From SXXH01 sp041165735 (lineage in GTDB: Bacteria; Planctomycetota; UBA1135; GCA-002686595): a stretch of DNA of 27,303 bases. Under the pieces are notes generated by a model. It did not search any database and was not told where the DNA came from. It saw nothing but the letters and a program-made list of their open reading frames with translations. Below are positions 1 to 7,875 of this stretch, one piece after another (positions within the stretch are counted from its first letter, which is position 1; every line of letters starts with the position of its first letter). The stretch covers positions 1 through 27,303 of the forward strand of contig JBKDQQ010000121.1 in the NCBI GenBank assembly GCA_046341775.1. The letters are read 5' to 3'. A program made the position numbers and the translations under genes.

Positions 1-1
1 C

Positions 2-121
2 AGCGACTACTGCGCCTTCATGTACCTCGGCCGCCTCGTCGAGTACGGCGCCACCACCGACATCTTCCTCAGCCCCCGCCTGCGCGAAACCGAGGACTAC
101 GTCACCGGCCGCTTCGGCTGA
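2..121 (+). CDS. pstB: Phosphate ABC transporter ATP-binding protein PstB, C-terminal fragment
   Basis: This is the last 39 codons of a gene that begins before the window and ends with TGA at 119-121. The readable tail contains FMYLGRLVEYG, a short IF.SP segment and the final TEDYVTGRFG. Known PstB proteins end almost identically (FMYLG.L.E.G..., then TEDY.TGR.G). PstB is the cytoplasmic ATPase of the high-affinity phosphate importer PstSCAB. The Walker and signature motifs lie outside the window, so the call rests on this diagnostic C-terminus. No phoU or other pst gene follows within the next 5 kb, so if a pst operon exists it lies upstream and this is its last gene or nearly so. Confidence 0.85.
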   Translation, partial: SDYCAFMYLGRLVEYGATTDIFLSPRLRETEDYVTGRFG

Positions 122-461
122 GCGGCGCGGGGACTGTCGCGCTTTCGCGGGTGCCCGACCGACCGGTTCGCCACCCAAGGCGCGGGAGCGGCGACGGCCC
201 TTGGATCCCGAGCGATCCCATGTTGCGTGTGCGAGACGGGCGCCGCGTCCGCGATTGCACTCGCCGTCACGCAGGGCCACCGACCGACGGCACGGCTTGC
301 CTCGACCCGCAGGCCGATCACCTGTCCTCCGTCCAGTCGCATGCACGCCTTGCACGCACCCGCGCCGAGCGGACTCCCTTCCGGCTCGCCTCGCCCCGAG
401 GCCGCGAGCGCGCTAGGATCCTGACCCGGCGCCTGCCTGACGCCCGGGGAGCTGACCAGCA
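122..461. other. Intergenic region between pstB and the amino-sugar operon
   Basis: These 340 bases hold no convincing gene: short ORFs run in several frames on both strands with no family resemblance. The end nearest the next gene must carry its promoter. TAGGAT at 414-419 could be a -10 element, but no good -35 hexamer sits 16-18 bases upstream, so this is only a guess. A GGGGAG Shine-Dalgarno sequence at 446-451 serves the gene at 462. I see no clear intrinsic terminator for pstB. Confidence 0.5.
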
Positions 462-1223
462 TTGAGCCATCTCGCCAACAACAGCTCGAACGCCTCCGCC
501 ACCCTGCGCATCGTCGCCGACCGCGCCGAAGGGGAGCGCATCGTCGCCGACGAGATCGAGGCGCTGCTCGCGACCAATCCCGAGGCTACGCTGGGGTTGG
601 CGACGGGCGGGACGATGACGGGGTTGTACGGCGAGTTGTCGCGGCGGCATGCCGCGGGGCGCCTGTCGTTCGCGCGCGCCAAGGGCTTCAACCTGGACGA
701 GTACCTGGGGCTCGCGCCGGACGATGCGAGGAGCTTCGCCGCGTACATGCGCCGCAGCTTGTTCGACCGGGTCGACTTCGCGCCGGGCGCGGCGCGCCTG
801 CCGCGCGGGGACGCGGCCGATCCCGCGGCCGAATCCGAGGCTTGGGAGGCGGCCATCGCCGCGGCGGGCGGCATCGACCTGCAATTGCTCGGGATCGGCC
901 GCAACGGCCACATCGGCTTCAACGAGCCCGGCTCGGCGCGCGACAGCCGCACGCGCGTCGTCGAGCTGGACGCGACGACGCGCGGCGACGCGGTGGCGGG
1001 CTTCGGCTCGCTCGATCTCGTCCCGCGCCAAGCCATCACGGCCGGAGTGGCCACCATCCTCGCTTCGCGTCGCATCGTGCTGCTCGCGTTCGGCCGGTCG
1101 AAGGCGGCCATCGTGCGACGCATGCTGCGCGGTCCGGTCGGGCCGGAGTGCCCGGCGAGCTGGTTGCAGGCCGTCGGCCATGTCCTGGTCGTCCTCGACC
1201 ACGAAGCCGCGGCCGAGCTGTAG
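462..1223 (+). CDS. nagB: Glucosamine-6-phosphate deaminase (NagB family)
   Basis: Predicted cytoplasmic enzyme converting glucosamine-6-phosphate to fructose-6-phosphate and ammonia. It has 253 aa, against about 266 in E. coli NagB. Visible family motifs are the phosphate loop LATGGTM (46-52), NLDEYLGL with the general-base Asp79, and GIGRNGHIGFNEPG (144-157) with His150 and Glu155. Residue 148 is Asn, where E. coli has Asp but Bacillus-type enzymes also have Asn. The C-terminal AITAGVATIL block is also typical. The start is TTG at 462: no ATG or GTG lies nearby in frame, and GGAG sits 10 bases upstream. It is the first gene of a four-gene operon, 52 bases ahead of the kinase. A 6-phosphogluconolactonase-like relative is unlikely given the NGHIGFNEP motif. 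Confidence 0.9.
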   Translation: MSHLANNSSNASATLRIVADRAEGERIVADEIEALLATNPEATLGLATGGTMTGLYGELSRRHAAGRLSFARAKGFNLDEYLGLAPDDARSFAAYMRRSLFDRVDFAPGAARLPRGDAADPAAESEAWEAAIAAAGGIDLQLLGIGRNGHIGFNEPGSARDSRTRVVELDATTRGDAVAGFGSLDLVPRQAITAGVATILASRRIVLLAFGRSKAAIVRRMLRGPVGPECPASWLQAVGHVLVVLDHEAAAEL

Positions 1224-1275
1224 CCGCGGACGCGGCGTCTGCGCGCGCTTCTCATCCCCGCGCCATGATGGTTGG

Positions 1276-2406
1276 ATGGGCGTCGTGCGCGACGAGGCGA
1301 TGCTGGTCGGGGTCGACGGGGGAGCCACCTCCGTGCGCGCCCACGTGGTGGCCGAGAGGGGCGGGCTGCTCGTCGAGGTCGGCGCCGCCGCGAGCCTCGA
1401 CCACGCGGAGCTGCGCCCCGCGGACCTGCCGGGCTTCGCGCCGGTCGCGCTCGAGGTGCAACGGGCCGAGCACGCGCGCGGAGCAGTCCAACCCACGATC
1501 GATGAGCAGGCCGAGTCCGCGCGGCGCGCGCGCGGCGTGGCGCGCGTGGTGGCGGAGGCCTTGCGCGCGGCGAGTGGACGCGATGGTCCGTGGCGCGCGC
1601 GCGTTGGCTTGTGCTGGCCGGGCTTGAAGGACGCCGCGGGCGCGGGCGTGCTGGTCGCCAAGAACGGGCCGCGCGCGCCGCGCCTGCTCGCCGAGATCGC
1701 CGAGGCGTTGCGCCTCGCGAACGTCGAGCTCGACGCGCCCTTGCCGCCGTTGATGTCGGACGGACTGGCCTGCGGCCTGGGCGAGCGCCATTCCGCGCTG
1801 GGTGCCTTGCGCGGCATCGACCATGGGTGGTACTTCGGCGGCGGCACCGGACTCGCCGAGGCGGCGCTGCTCGACGGGCGCGTGCAAACCGTCGACCAGC
1901 TCGGCCCGCATTGGAAGCGCGCATGGGAGTCGACCTCGCGCAGCTTCGGCGCCGGCTTCGAGGACCTCGTCTCCGCCGGAGGCATCGACGCGGCATGGCG
2001 ACGCCAAGGCGGCGAGGACCGCGCCGCGGACGCGGCGCTCGCGGGCCACCCCGCCGCGCGCGAGCTCCTGCGACGCGGCGCGGCGGCCTTGGCGGAGTTG
2101 TGCGTCGATCGCATCCTCGCCGTGCACGCGCAGCGCGGGCTCGTGCTGCAACGCATCGTCGTCGGCCAACGCACGGGCGATTGGAGCGCCGATCCGCGCC
2201 TCGACGAGTGCTGGTCGGCGGTCTTGCGCGCGGAACTCGCCGCGCTGCTCGCGCAGGACGCGCCCGACGGGGTGCTGCGCCAATGGCTGCCCGGCGGCGA
2301 GCGCCCCGACCGCGTCGTCGCGTCGACCTTGCGCTCCGCGCCGGCGCTGGGCGCCGCGTCCGTGTGGCTCGCGGCGCAAGCCGAGGAGGCGCTCGCCCGT
2401 GCCTGA
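1276..2406 (+). CDS. ASKHA-fold sugar kinase (ROK/BadF type), probably for amino sugars
   Basis: 376 aa. The N-terminus carries a phosphate-1 motif VGVDGGAT (11-18), and a second glycine-rich nucleotide loop, YFGGGTGLAE, starts at residue 186. The segment before it (SDGLACGLGE) resembles the metal/substrate region of ROK sugar kinases, while the N-terminal motif looks more like the BadF/N-acetylglucosamine-kinase group. I cannot settle the subfamily by eye. Its place between a NagB-like deaminase and a sodium symporter suggests it phosphorylates the imported sugar, for example N-acetylglucosamine or N-acetylmuramate; this is inference from context. ATG 1276 is chosen because the DGGAT motif must sit near the N-terminus; ATG 1300 is a possible alternative. 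The stop overlaps the next gene by 8 bases, implying translational coupling. Confidence 0.75.
   Translation: MGVVRDEAMLVGVDGGATSVRAHVVAERGGLLVEVGAAASLDHAELRPADLPGFAPVALEVQRAEHARGAVQPTIDEQAESARRARGVARVVAEALRAASGRDGPWRARVGLCWPGLKDAAGAGVLVAKNGPRAPRLLAEIAEALRLANVELDAPLPPLMSDGLACGLGERHSALGALRGIDHGWYFGGGTGLAEAALLDGRVQTVDQLGPHWKRAWESTSRSFGAGFEDLVSAGGIDAAWRRQGGEDRAADAALAGHPAARELLRRGAAALAELCVDRILAVHAQRGLVLQRIVVGQRTGDWSADPRLDECWSAVLRAELAALLAQDAPDGVLRQWLPGGERPDRVVASTLRSAPALGAASVWLAAQAEEALARA
2384..2389 (+). promoter_or_regulatory. Strong Shine-Dalgarno sequence setting the GTG start at 2399
   Basis: AGGAGG lies 9 bases before GTG 2399, inside the last codons of the sugar kinase. It fixes the symporter start upstream of the kinase stop and supports coupled translation of the two genes. 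Confidence 0.75.
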
Positions 2407-4180
2407 CCCGCAATCGGTACTCGCCTCGGGCTCGCCCTCGCCCGGCACGCTCTCCTTCGGCGCGCTCGACTGGGGCGTCGTGGTCGGCGTGCTGCTCGCC
2501 ACGTCCTTGTTCGGGGCGTGGTTCGGCCGCCAGACGACGATGCGCGACTTCTTCCTCGGCGGCCGAAGGCTGCCCTGGTGGGCGGTCAGCGCCTCCATCG
2601 TGGCCACGGAGATCAGCGCGCTGACGCTGGTCTCGCTGCCGGCCATCGTCTTCGTCGACGGGGGCACCTGCGCGTACCTGCAGATCACCTTGATCGGCAG
2701 CGTGGTCGCCCGCCTCGCCATCGCCTGGTGGCTCGTGCCCGCGTACTACGAGGAGGAGATCTACAGTCCCTACGACTGGGTGGGCCGCCGCCTCGGCGAG
2801 TCCGCGCGGCGCATGATGACGCTCTTCGGCGCCGTCGGAGGGGTGCTGTCCCAGGCCGCGCGCGTGTACCTGACCGCGGTCGTGCTCGAGATCCTGATGC
2901 ACGACCAGTTGCGCGCGTGGGAGGCCGCCAGCGGCATTCCCTCGATCGCCATCTCGATCGGCCTGATCTCCATCGTCGCCGTGGCGTGGACTTGGGTCGG
3001 CGGCATCGTCACGGTGGTGTGGACCGACCTGCTGCTGTTCCTCGTGTTCTTCGCCTCGGCGGCCACGGTGGTCGCGTGGATCGCCGGCAACCTCGACGGG
3101 GGGCTGGCGACGATCGTCCAGCACGGGATGGAGTCCGGTCGCGCGCGCATCCTCGACTTCGACACGAGTCCGGTGAAGGCCTACACGTTCTGGGCGGCCC
3201 TGTTCGGGGCCGGCTTCGGCAACATCGGCGCGTACGGCGTCGACCAGCTCATGGCGCAGCGCATCCTGTGCTGTCGCGGCGTGCGGGAGGCGCGCCTGGC
3301 GGTCTCCTTCAGCATCGTCGCCGTGCTGGTGGGACTCGTCGTCGCCTGGAGCGGCATCGCGCTCGCCGCGTGGTACGACGCCCATCCGCTCGACGGCGAG
3401 GCTTGGCGCCTCGTGTCGGAGAAGGCCGATCGCATCCTGCCCGTCTTCACCGCCACCGTGCTGCCCGAGGGCTTGCGCGGCTTCGTCGTGGCGGGGGTCT
3501 TCGCCGCGGCCATCTCCAGCCTGGACGGCGTGCTCGCCGCCTTGGCGCAGACGACCATGCACGCCTGGTGGCTGCCGCGACGCCAGCGGCGCGTCGCCGC
3601 GCTGGCCCCGACGGCGCGCCCCTCGGCCGAAGCGGAGGAGCGCCGTTCCATCGCCGTCTCGCGGCGATTGGTCGTCGCCTATGGAGCGTTGATGGTGGCG
3701 GTGGCGTGGGCGATGGATCCCATCTCCCGCGCCTACGCCTCGCTGCTCGATCTCGGCCTCGCCATGGCGGGCTACACGCAGGGCGCCTTGCTCGGCGCCT
3801 TCCTGCTGGCCCTGTTGCGCCCGTCCGTCGGCGCTTCGGGCTGGGTCTGGGGCGCTCCGGCCTCCCTGCTGCTCGTCTACGGGGCCGCTTGGCACGGCCC
3901 GGGCCCGCGACTGGCCCTGGCGGTCGCGTCGGCAGCTCTGCTCCTCGCCTGGTTCGCGCGCGGACGCGCGGGTCGCCGTCGCGGCGCGACCTTCGCCTTG
4001 GTGGCGGTGCTGGGCCTCGCTTCGTGGTTGTGCGCGCACGGCTGGACGACCTCGCCGTCGGGCACGCTTCAGTCGTTGGCGTGGCCTTGGTATGTTCCGC
4101 TGGGTTGCGCGGCATCCATCGTGCTCGGGCTGTTGCTGGCTCGCGTGGACGACCAGGATGCGCGCGACGTCCAAGCATGA
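2399..4180 (+). CDS. Sodium:solute symporter (SSS family)
   Basis: 593 aa integral membrane protein with about 13 hydrophobic helices. Family signatures include the segment after the first helix, MRDFFLGGRRLPWWAVS, followed by a helix with ATEISALTL. Further on there is GVDQLMAQRIL, the SSS counterpart of TDQ..VQR, and AAAISSLDGVLAALAQ, which matches the Na+-binding helix with adjacent Ser residues. The first helix starts around residue 23. SSS proteins couple Na+ entry to uptake of sugars, amino acids or organic acids. Context with NagB, a sugar kinase and a glycosidase-like lipoprotein suggests an amino sugar or muropeptide-derived sugar as substrate (inference). Start GTG 2399 is fixed by AGGAGG. 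The stop TGA overlaps the next ATG (ATGA at 4177-4180). Confidence 0.9.
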   Translation: MPDPQSVLASGSPSPGTLSFGALDWGVVVGVLLATSLFGAWFGRQTTMRDFFLGGRRLPWWAVSASIVATEISALTLVSLPAIVFVDGGTCAYLQITLIGSVVARLAIAWWLVPAYYEEEIYSPYDWVGRRLGESARRMMTLFGAVGGVLSQAARVYLTAVVLEILMHDQLRAWEAASGIPSIAISIGLISIVAVAWTWVGGIVTVVWTDLLLFLVFFASAATVVAWIAGNLDGGLATIVQHGMESGRARILDFDTSPVKAYTFWAALFGAGFGNIGAYGVDQLMAQRILCCRGVREARLAVSFSIVAVLVGLVVAWSGIALAAWYDAHPLDGEAWRLVSEKADRILPVFTATVLPEGLRGFVVAGVFAAAISSLDGVLAALAQTTMHAWWLPRRQRRVAALAPTARPSAEAEERRSIAVSRRLVVAYGALMVAVAWAMDPISRAYASLLDLGLAMAGYTQGALLGAFLLALLRPSVGASGWVWGAPASLLLVYGAAWHGPGPRLALAVASAALLLAWFARGRAGRRRGATFALVAVLGLASWLCAHGWTTSPSGTLQSLAWPWYVPLGCAASIVLGLLLARVDDQDARDVQA

Positions 4181-5376
4181 ACCGCCAAGCCAAGCCGCTC
4201 CACGCGCTCCTCCTCCTCCTCCTCGCGTTCCTCGTCGGTTCTTGCGAATCGCTGCCGCGCGAACTGAAGCCGCGCGCCCGCACGCGCGCCATGTGGGTGA
4301 CGCGCTTCGACTACAAGACGCGCGCCGACATCGCCTCGATCGCCGACAACTGCCGCGAGGCGGGCGTCACGGACGTGGTGTTCCAGGTGCGCGGCAACGG
4401 GACCGCGTTCTACCGCTCCAGCTACGAGCCGTGGGCCGAGCAGTTCGAACACAGCGATCCGGGCTTCGACCCGCTCGCGACCATGGTCGAGGAAGGCCAC
4501 CGGCGCGGCCTGAAGGTCCACGCCTGGGTCAACGTCATGCCGGCGTGGTGGGGCACGACCCCGCCCAAGGATCCGAGGCAGCTGTACAACGCGCGCCCCG
4601 AATGGATGTGGTACGACCAGTCCGGCAAGCGCCAGGAACTGTGCGAACGCTTCTACGTGTCGCTCAATCCGGCGCTGCCCGAGGTGCGCCGCTACCTCGT
4701 CGACGTGTTCCGCGACATCGTCGGCCGCTATGGCGTCGACGGGTTGCACCTCGACTACATCCGCATGCCGAGCGAGGCCCCCGCCACGCCCAAGGGCTCC
4801 GGCTCCAAGTGGCTGCGCGACGCGCGCACGACGGCCCTCTACGAGGCCGACACGGGACGCAAGGCGGGCGACGACGCCGCCTACGACCTGTGGATCGCCG
4901 AGCAGATCACCAACCTGCTGCGCGACATCCGCCACATGGTCAACACGACCAAGCGCGGCTGCGAGCTGTCGGCCGCCACCGGCTGGGATCCCAAGCACCA
5001 CTTGGCGAACTACGCGCAGGACATCGACACGTGGATGTCCGAGCGCCTGCTCGACGCGGTGTACCCGATGAACTACTCGGAGAAGCTCGAGGAGTTCGGA
5101 CCGCGCTGCGATTCGTGGCGCGAGATCGCCAACGGCACGCCGGTCGTCATGGGCGTGATGATGGGTGCCAAGGACGTCGACGGGCAGGTCGCGCGCGTGC
5201 GGCGCGCGCTCGACGTGCACAACGGCGTCTCGTACTTCGCCTACTCGAAGATCTTCGACGCGGCGGGCGACACGCTCGACGACCAAGGCAAGGACGCGCG
5301 CTTCGTGCGCGAGCGGGTGCGCAAGGCGCTCCTGCCCAAGCTCGACGAGCTGTCGCGCTCGGGCGCGGGCGGCTGA
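4177..5376 (+). CDS. GHL10/DUF187 family glycoside-hydrolase-like lipoprotein
   Basis: 399 aa. The N-terminus is a lipoprotein signal: basic start, poly-Leu core, and lipobox V-G-S-C with Cys23 as the lipidated residue. The mature part begins with RAMWVTRFDYKT and contains VFQVRGNGTAFY, HAWVNV, YGVDGLHLDYIRMP and AVYPMNYSE. These are hallmarks of the (beta/alpha)8-barrel GHL10 (DUF187, YngK-like) family, in which the D-G-[LI]-H-.-D-Y-.R segment forms part of the presumed active site. Members are generally thought to act on cell-wall or other amino-sugar glycans. It is the fourth gene of the nagB-kinase-SSS operon and overlaps the symporter stop by 4 bases. A role in releasing the transported sugar outside the cytoplasm is inferred. 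It ends 18 bases from the convergent gene at 5395. Confidence 0.88.
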   Translation: MNRQAKPLHALLLLLLAFLVGSCESLPRELKPRARTRAMWVTRFDYKTRADIASIADNCREAGVTDVVFQVRGNGTAFYRSSYEPWAEQFEHSDPGFDPLATMVEEGHRRGLKVHAWVNVMPAWWGTTPPKDPRQLYNARPEWMWYDQSGKRQELCERFYVSLNPALPEVRRYLVDVFRDIVGRYGVDGLHLDYIRMPSEAPATPKGSGSKWLRDARTTALYEADTGRKAGDDAAYDLWIAEQITNLLRDIRHMVNTTKRGCELSAATGWDPKHHLANYAQDIDTWMSERLLDAVYPMNYSEKLEEFGPRCDSWREIANGTPVVMGVMMGAKDVDGQVARVRRALDVHNGVSYFAYSKIFDAAGDTLDDQGKDARFVRERVRKALLPKLDELSRSGAGG

Positions 5377-5394
5377 CCGCCCCGCGACGCTGCT

Positions 5395-6585
5395 TCAACG
5401 GCCGAGGCAGGCCGCGCCCAGGAGGTCGCCGAGTTCCTCGAAGAACGGGTCGGCGACCTCCGCGTATTCGTACTTGTCGTCGTTGAGGATGCCGTCGCGA
5501 TTGGTGTAGATCGTCGCGGCGAACAGGAATCCCACGCCGCGCCCTTCGTGCGCCACGAAGGCGTTCTCGGTCGAGAACCCGTAGGCGCGGCCGATCTTGT
5601 TCGCGTACACGATCTCGTCCTCGCGCACGTGGCGCTTCAGGCCGCGCAGCAGGAACTTGAAGCGCTCCGCGACGATCGACTTGTCCTCGTAGCGCGGGTT
5701 CGCGCTGTCCTCGGGCCGCTCCATGGCCGTCTGCAGCAGGAACCGACGGTTCGCCTCGGAAAGGTCGAAGCCCTTCGCTCCTTCGGCCACCAGTCGGGGA
5801 TCGACCAGCATCGCCAGCGCGGCCTGCAGCTCGCCCAGCGGCGCGCGGTTCTTGGTGGAGAAGTCCATGGGCTCGGCGACCAGCTCGCCCGAGTCGCGCC
5901 TCCATCCCGTGCCGACTTCGAAGCCCTTCACGCGCTGCGGCGCCAAGGCGCGCTTGGCCTCGCGCTCCTCGAGCAGCGTGCGCCACTCGCCCGCCTCGTC
6001 GCGCCACAGGATGCGCGGCGACATGCGGTTCTGCTGCTCCGTGCGCGCGACGGACAGCCGGTGCACCGCGCGCACTCCGTCCAACCCGGCTTCCTCGCAC
6101 GCGCGGTGCAGCTCGTCGCGGCCCGAGTAGTCGAAGCAGCGGTTGTAGGCCGGGTTGTCGCTGACGAGGAAGAGCTTCCTGATCTCGTGGCGCAGGGTCG
6201 CGACTCCGCCCTCGAGGTTCGTCGGATCGCGCCGCCAAGCCTCTTCGCCGGGGAACAGCGGTTCGAACGACAACGGCGTGTCGAGTCCGATCGCCTGGTT
6301 CGCGCGCGCGAGCTCCTGCATCTTCAGCACCGCGGCGACGGCCCCGATCAGCTTGATGGCGCTGGCGGGGTAGGCGTACTCGGCGTCGACGCGGAAGGCC
6401 TGCTCGCGCACGCGCATCCACCGCCCGTCGCGTCGCTCGACCTGCACGAGGAGCATCTGCAGCCGATGCTGCTCGGCGGCGTCCAGGATCGCGGCCGTCT
6501 TCGGCCTCCCGCGCAGCGCCTCCTCGAGGTCGAAGTCCGCGCCGGAAGGGGAGAGGGCCAGCAGCGCGGAGCAGATCAGGGACAT
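5395..6585 (-). CDS. Exported serine hydrolase of the class A beta-lactamase/PBP fold
   Basis: 396 aa with a short hydrophobic N-terminus that probably acts as a signal peptide. Three motifs of penicillin-recognising serine enzymes appear in order: S-A-I-K at 75-78 (SxxK nucleophile and base), S-D-N at 142-144, and K-I-G at 330-332 in the place of KTG. The SDN triad resembles class A beta-lactamases, but the protein is longer than a typical one (about 290 aa), and I do not see a clear omega-loop ExxLN. A lactamase, a DD-peptidase-like enzyme and a non-catalytic relative all remain possible; I would not call it antibiotic resistance. ATG 6585 is supported by AAGGA at 6597-6601. It is convergent with the GHL10 gene and divergent from the pirin gene, with a 70-base shared promoter region. 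Confidence 0.75.
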   Translation of the reverse strand: MSLICSALLALSPSGADFDLEEALRGRPKTAAILDAAEQHRLQMLLVQVERRDGRWMRVREQAFRVDAEYAYPASAIKLIGAVAAVLKMQELARANQAIGLDTPLSFEPLFPGEEAWRRDPTNLEGGVATLRHEIRKLFLVSDNPAYNRCFDYSGRDELHRACEEAGLDGVRAVHRLSVARTEQQNRMSPRILWRDEAGEWRTLLEEREAKRALAPQRVKGFEVGTGWRRDSGELVAEPMDFSTKNRAPLGELQAALAMLVDPRLVAEGAKGFDLSEANRRFLLQTAMERPEDSANPRYEDKSIVAERFKFLLRGLKRHVREDEIVYANKIGRAYGFSTENAFVAHEGRGVGFLFAATIYTNRDGILNDDKYEYAEVADPFFEELGDLLGAACLGR

Positions 6586-6655
6586 GGGCAGGGTGTTCCT
6601 TCGCCGCGTGGGAGCGGGCGGCGCTTCCAGGGCGGTTCCATCCTACGATGGATCC

Positions 6656-7354
6656 ATGATCACGCTACGACGCTCCGGCGAACGAGGGCGGGCCGAGCAC
6701 GGCTGGCTCCACAGTCGCTTCTCCTTCTCCTTCGCCGAGTACTTCGATCCGCGCCACATGGGATGGCGGTCCCTGAGGGTGATCAACGACGACAAGGTCG
6801 CGGCGGGCGCGGGGTTCCCCATGCACGGCCACCGCGACATGGAGATCGTCACCTGGATGCTGGCCGGCAGGCTCGAGCACCGGGACTCCATGGGGAACGG
6901 CTCGACCATCGGTCCCGGCGAGCTCCAGTACATGTCCGCCGGCAAGGGCGTGATGCACAGCGAGTTCAATCCCTCGCGCACGGAGGAGGCGCACCTCCTG
7001 CAGATCTGGGTCCTGCCGCGCGCGCGCGGCCTCGAGCCGCGCTACGGCCAAGCCGACTGCTCCAAGGCCTTGGAGACGGGCGAGCCGGTGCTCGTCGCTT
7101 CACCCGACGGCGAACGCGGCTCGATCGCCATCGCCGCGGATGCGCGCATCTTCGTCGCGCGCGCGAACGAGGCGCGTTCGTGGGTGCTGCCGCTGGCGAC
7201 GGGTCGCGGCGCGTGGGTGCACGTCGCCAAGGGCGAGGCCGAGATCGGCGGCCACCAGCTCGTGGCCGGCGATGCCGCGGCCATCGAAGACGCGCCGCGC
7301 GTGGAGATCGCGGCGCGTCCCGGTTGCGAGGTGCTGGTGTTCGACCTCGCCTGA
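6656..7354 (+). CDS. Pirin family protein (YhhW-like cupin)
   Basis: 232 aa bicupin. The metal site of E. coli YhhW (His57, His59, His101, Glu103) is reproduced at exactly the same residue numbers: PMHGHRDMEIVTW supplies the two His, and GKGVMHSEFN supplies His and Glu. YhhW and human pirin bind iron or another divalent metal, and some members show quercetin 2,3-dioxygenase activity; the physiological substrate is generally unknown. ATG 6656 is chosen because pirins start with a short ITLRRS.ERG strand. An upstream in-frame ATG at 6584 would add 24 residues with no family counterpart. The gene stands alone, divergent from the serine hydrolase and ending 11 bases from the convergent gene at 7366. 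Confidence 0.92.
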   Translation: MITLRRSGERGRAEHGWLHSRFSFSFAEYFDPRHMGWRSLRVINDDKVAAGAGFPMHGHRDMEIVTWMLAGRLEHRDSMGNGSTIGPGELQYMSAGKGVMHSEFNPSRTEEAHLLQIWVLPRARGLEPRYGQADCSKALETGEPVLVASPDGERGSIAIAADARIFVARANEARSWVLPLATGRGAWVHVAKGEAEIGGHQLVAGDAAAIEDAPRVEIAARPGCEVLVFDLA

Positions 7355-7365
7355 TCGCGGCCGCC

Positions 7366-7848
7366 TCAGCCCTTGGCTTCGTCCTTCGACTTCTTCGCCT
7401 TGGGGACGGGCTCCTCCTTGGCGGGCGTGCCCTGCTTGCGCACGCGCTCCTGGATCAGGGCGAAGCGCGCCTTGGCGTGCTTGCTCTTCTTGACCATCCA
7501 CTCGGCGTTGGCGAACGCGAAGGGCGACTGCTCGGCCCGCAGGCGCGCGACGAAGGGGCGCACCTTCGCGTACAGCACGAGGCCCTCGACCGTGCTCTCG
7601 GCCAGCAGCTCCGCGTCGACCGCGCCGTGGCGGGCGAGGCCGTAGGCCATCTCGTAGTACGAGGACACCTGGCGGAAGGCCGCGTTCTGCGGGTGGTCGG
7701 GCTGCAGGATGGCGGTCATCTCGTCCCAGGTCTTCGGCGTGAAGCCGAACATCGCGTTGCGCGAGTCGCGCATGACCTTCTCGCGACGCAGGTCGTAGAG
7801 CTTGAGCACGATGTCGGCGTCGGACGCGTCGGGTTTCTTCCTGGCCAT
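7366..7848 (-). CDS. Small protein of unknown function, last gene of the lysA operon
   Basis: 160 aa, no signal peptide or membrane segment. It opens with a basic MARKKPD stretch, then LYDLRREKVMRDSRN, an aromatic-rich middle (FGFTPKTWDEM; SSYYEMAYGLARHG), and a Lys/Glu/Pro-rich tail that looks disordered. The L.DLRRE...R.AR-type pattern recalls short conserved proteins of unknown function (DUF4760-like), but I am not certain of that assignment. ATG 7848 has a good GGAGG at 7855-7859, 6 bases upstream. Codon use matches the neighbours, so it is a real gene. It lies 27 bases after lysA on the same strand and is probably cotranscribed. No function is proposed. Confidence 0.75.
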   Translation of the reverse strand: MARKKPDASDADIVLKLYDLRREKVMRDSRNAMFGFTPKTWDEMTAILQPDHPQNAAFRQVSSYYEMAYGLARHGAVDAELLAESTVEGLVLYAKVRPFVARLRAEQSPFAFANAEWMVKKSKHAKARFALIQERVRKQGTPAKEEPVPKAKKSKDEAKG

Positions 7849-7875
7849 GTGGTTCCTCCGTCGGTGGGTGTGGAT

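Noticed and set aside
414..419. TAGGAT as a firm promoter -10 box for nagB
   Set aside because: No matching -35 element at proper spacing; kept only as a remark in the intergenic entry.
413..4174. A 1253-codon open frame on the minus strand across the amino-sugar operon
   Set aside because: Its product is a low-complexity Arg/Ala/Gly/Asp-rich string with no family motif, while the plus strand there encodes four recognisable proteins. It is a GC-bias shadow.
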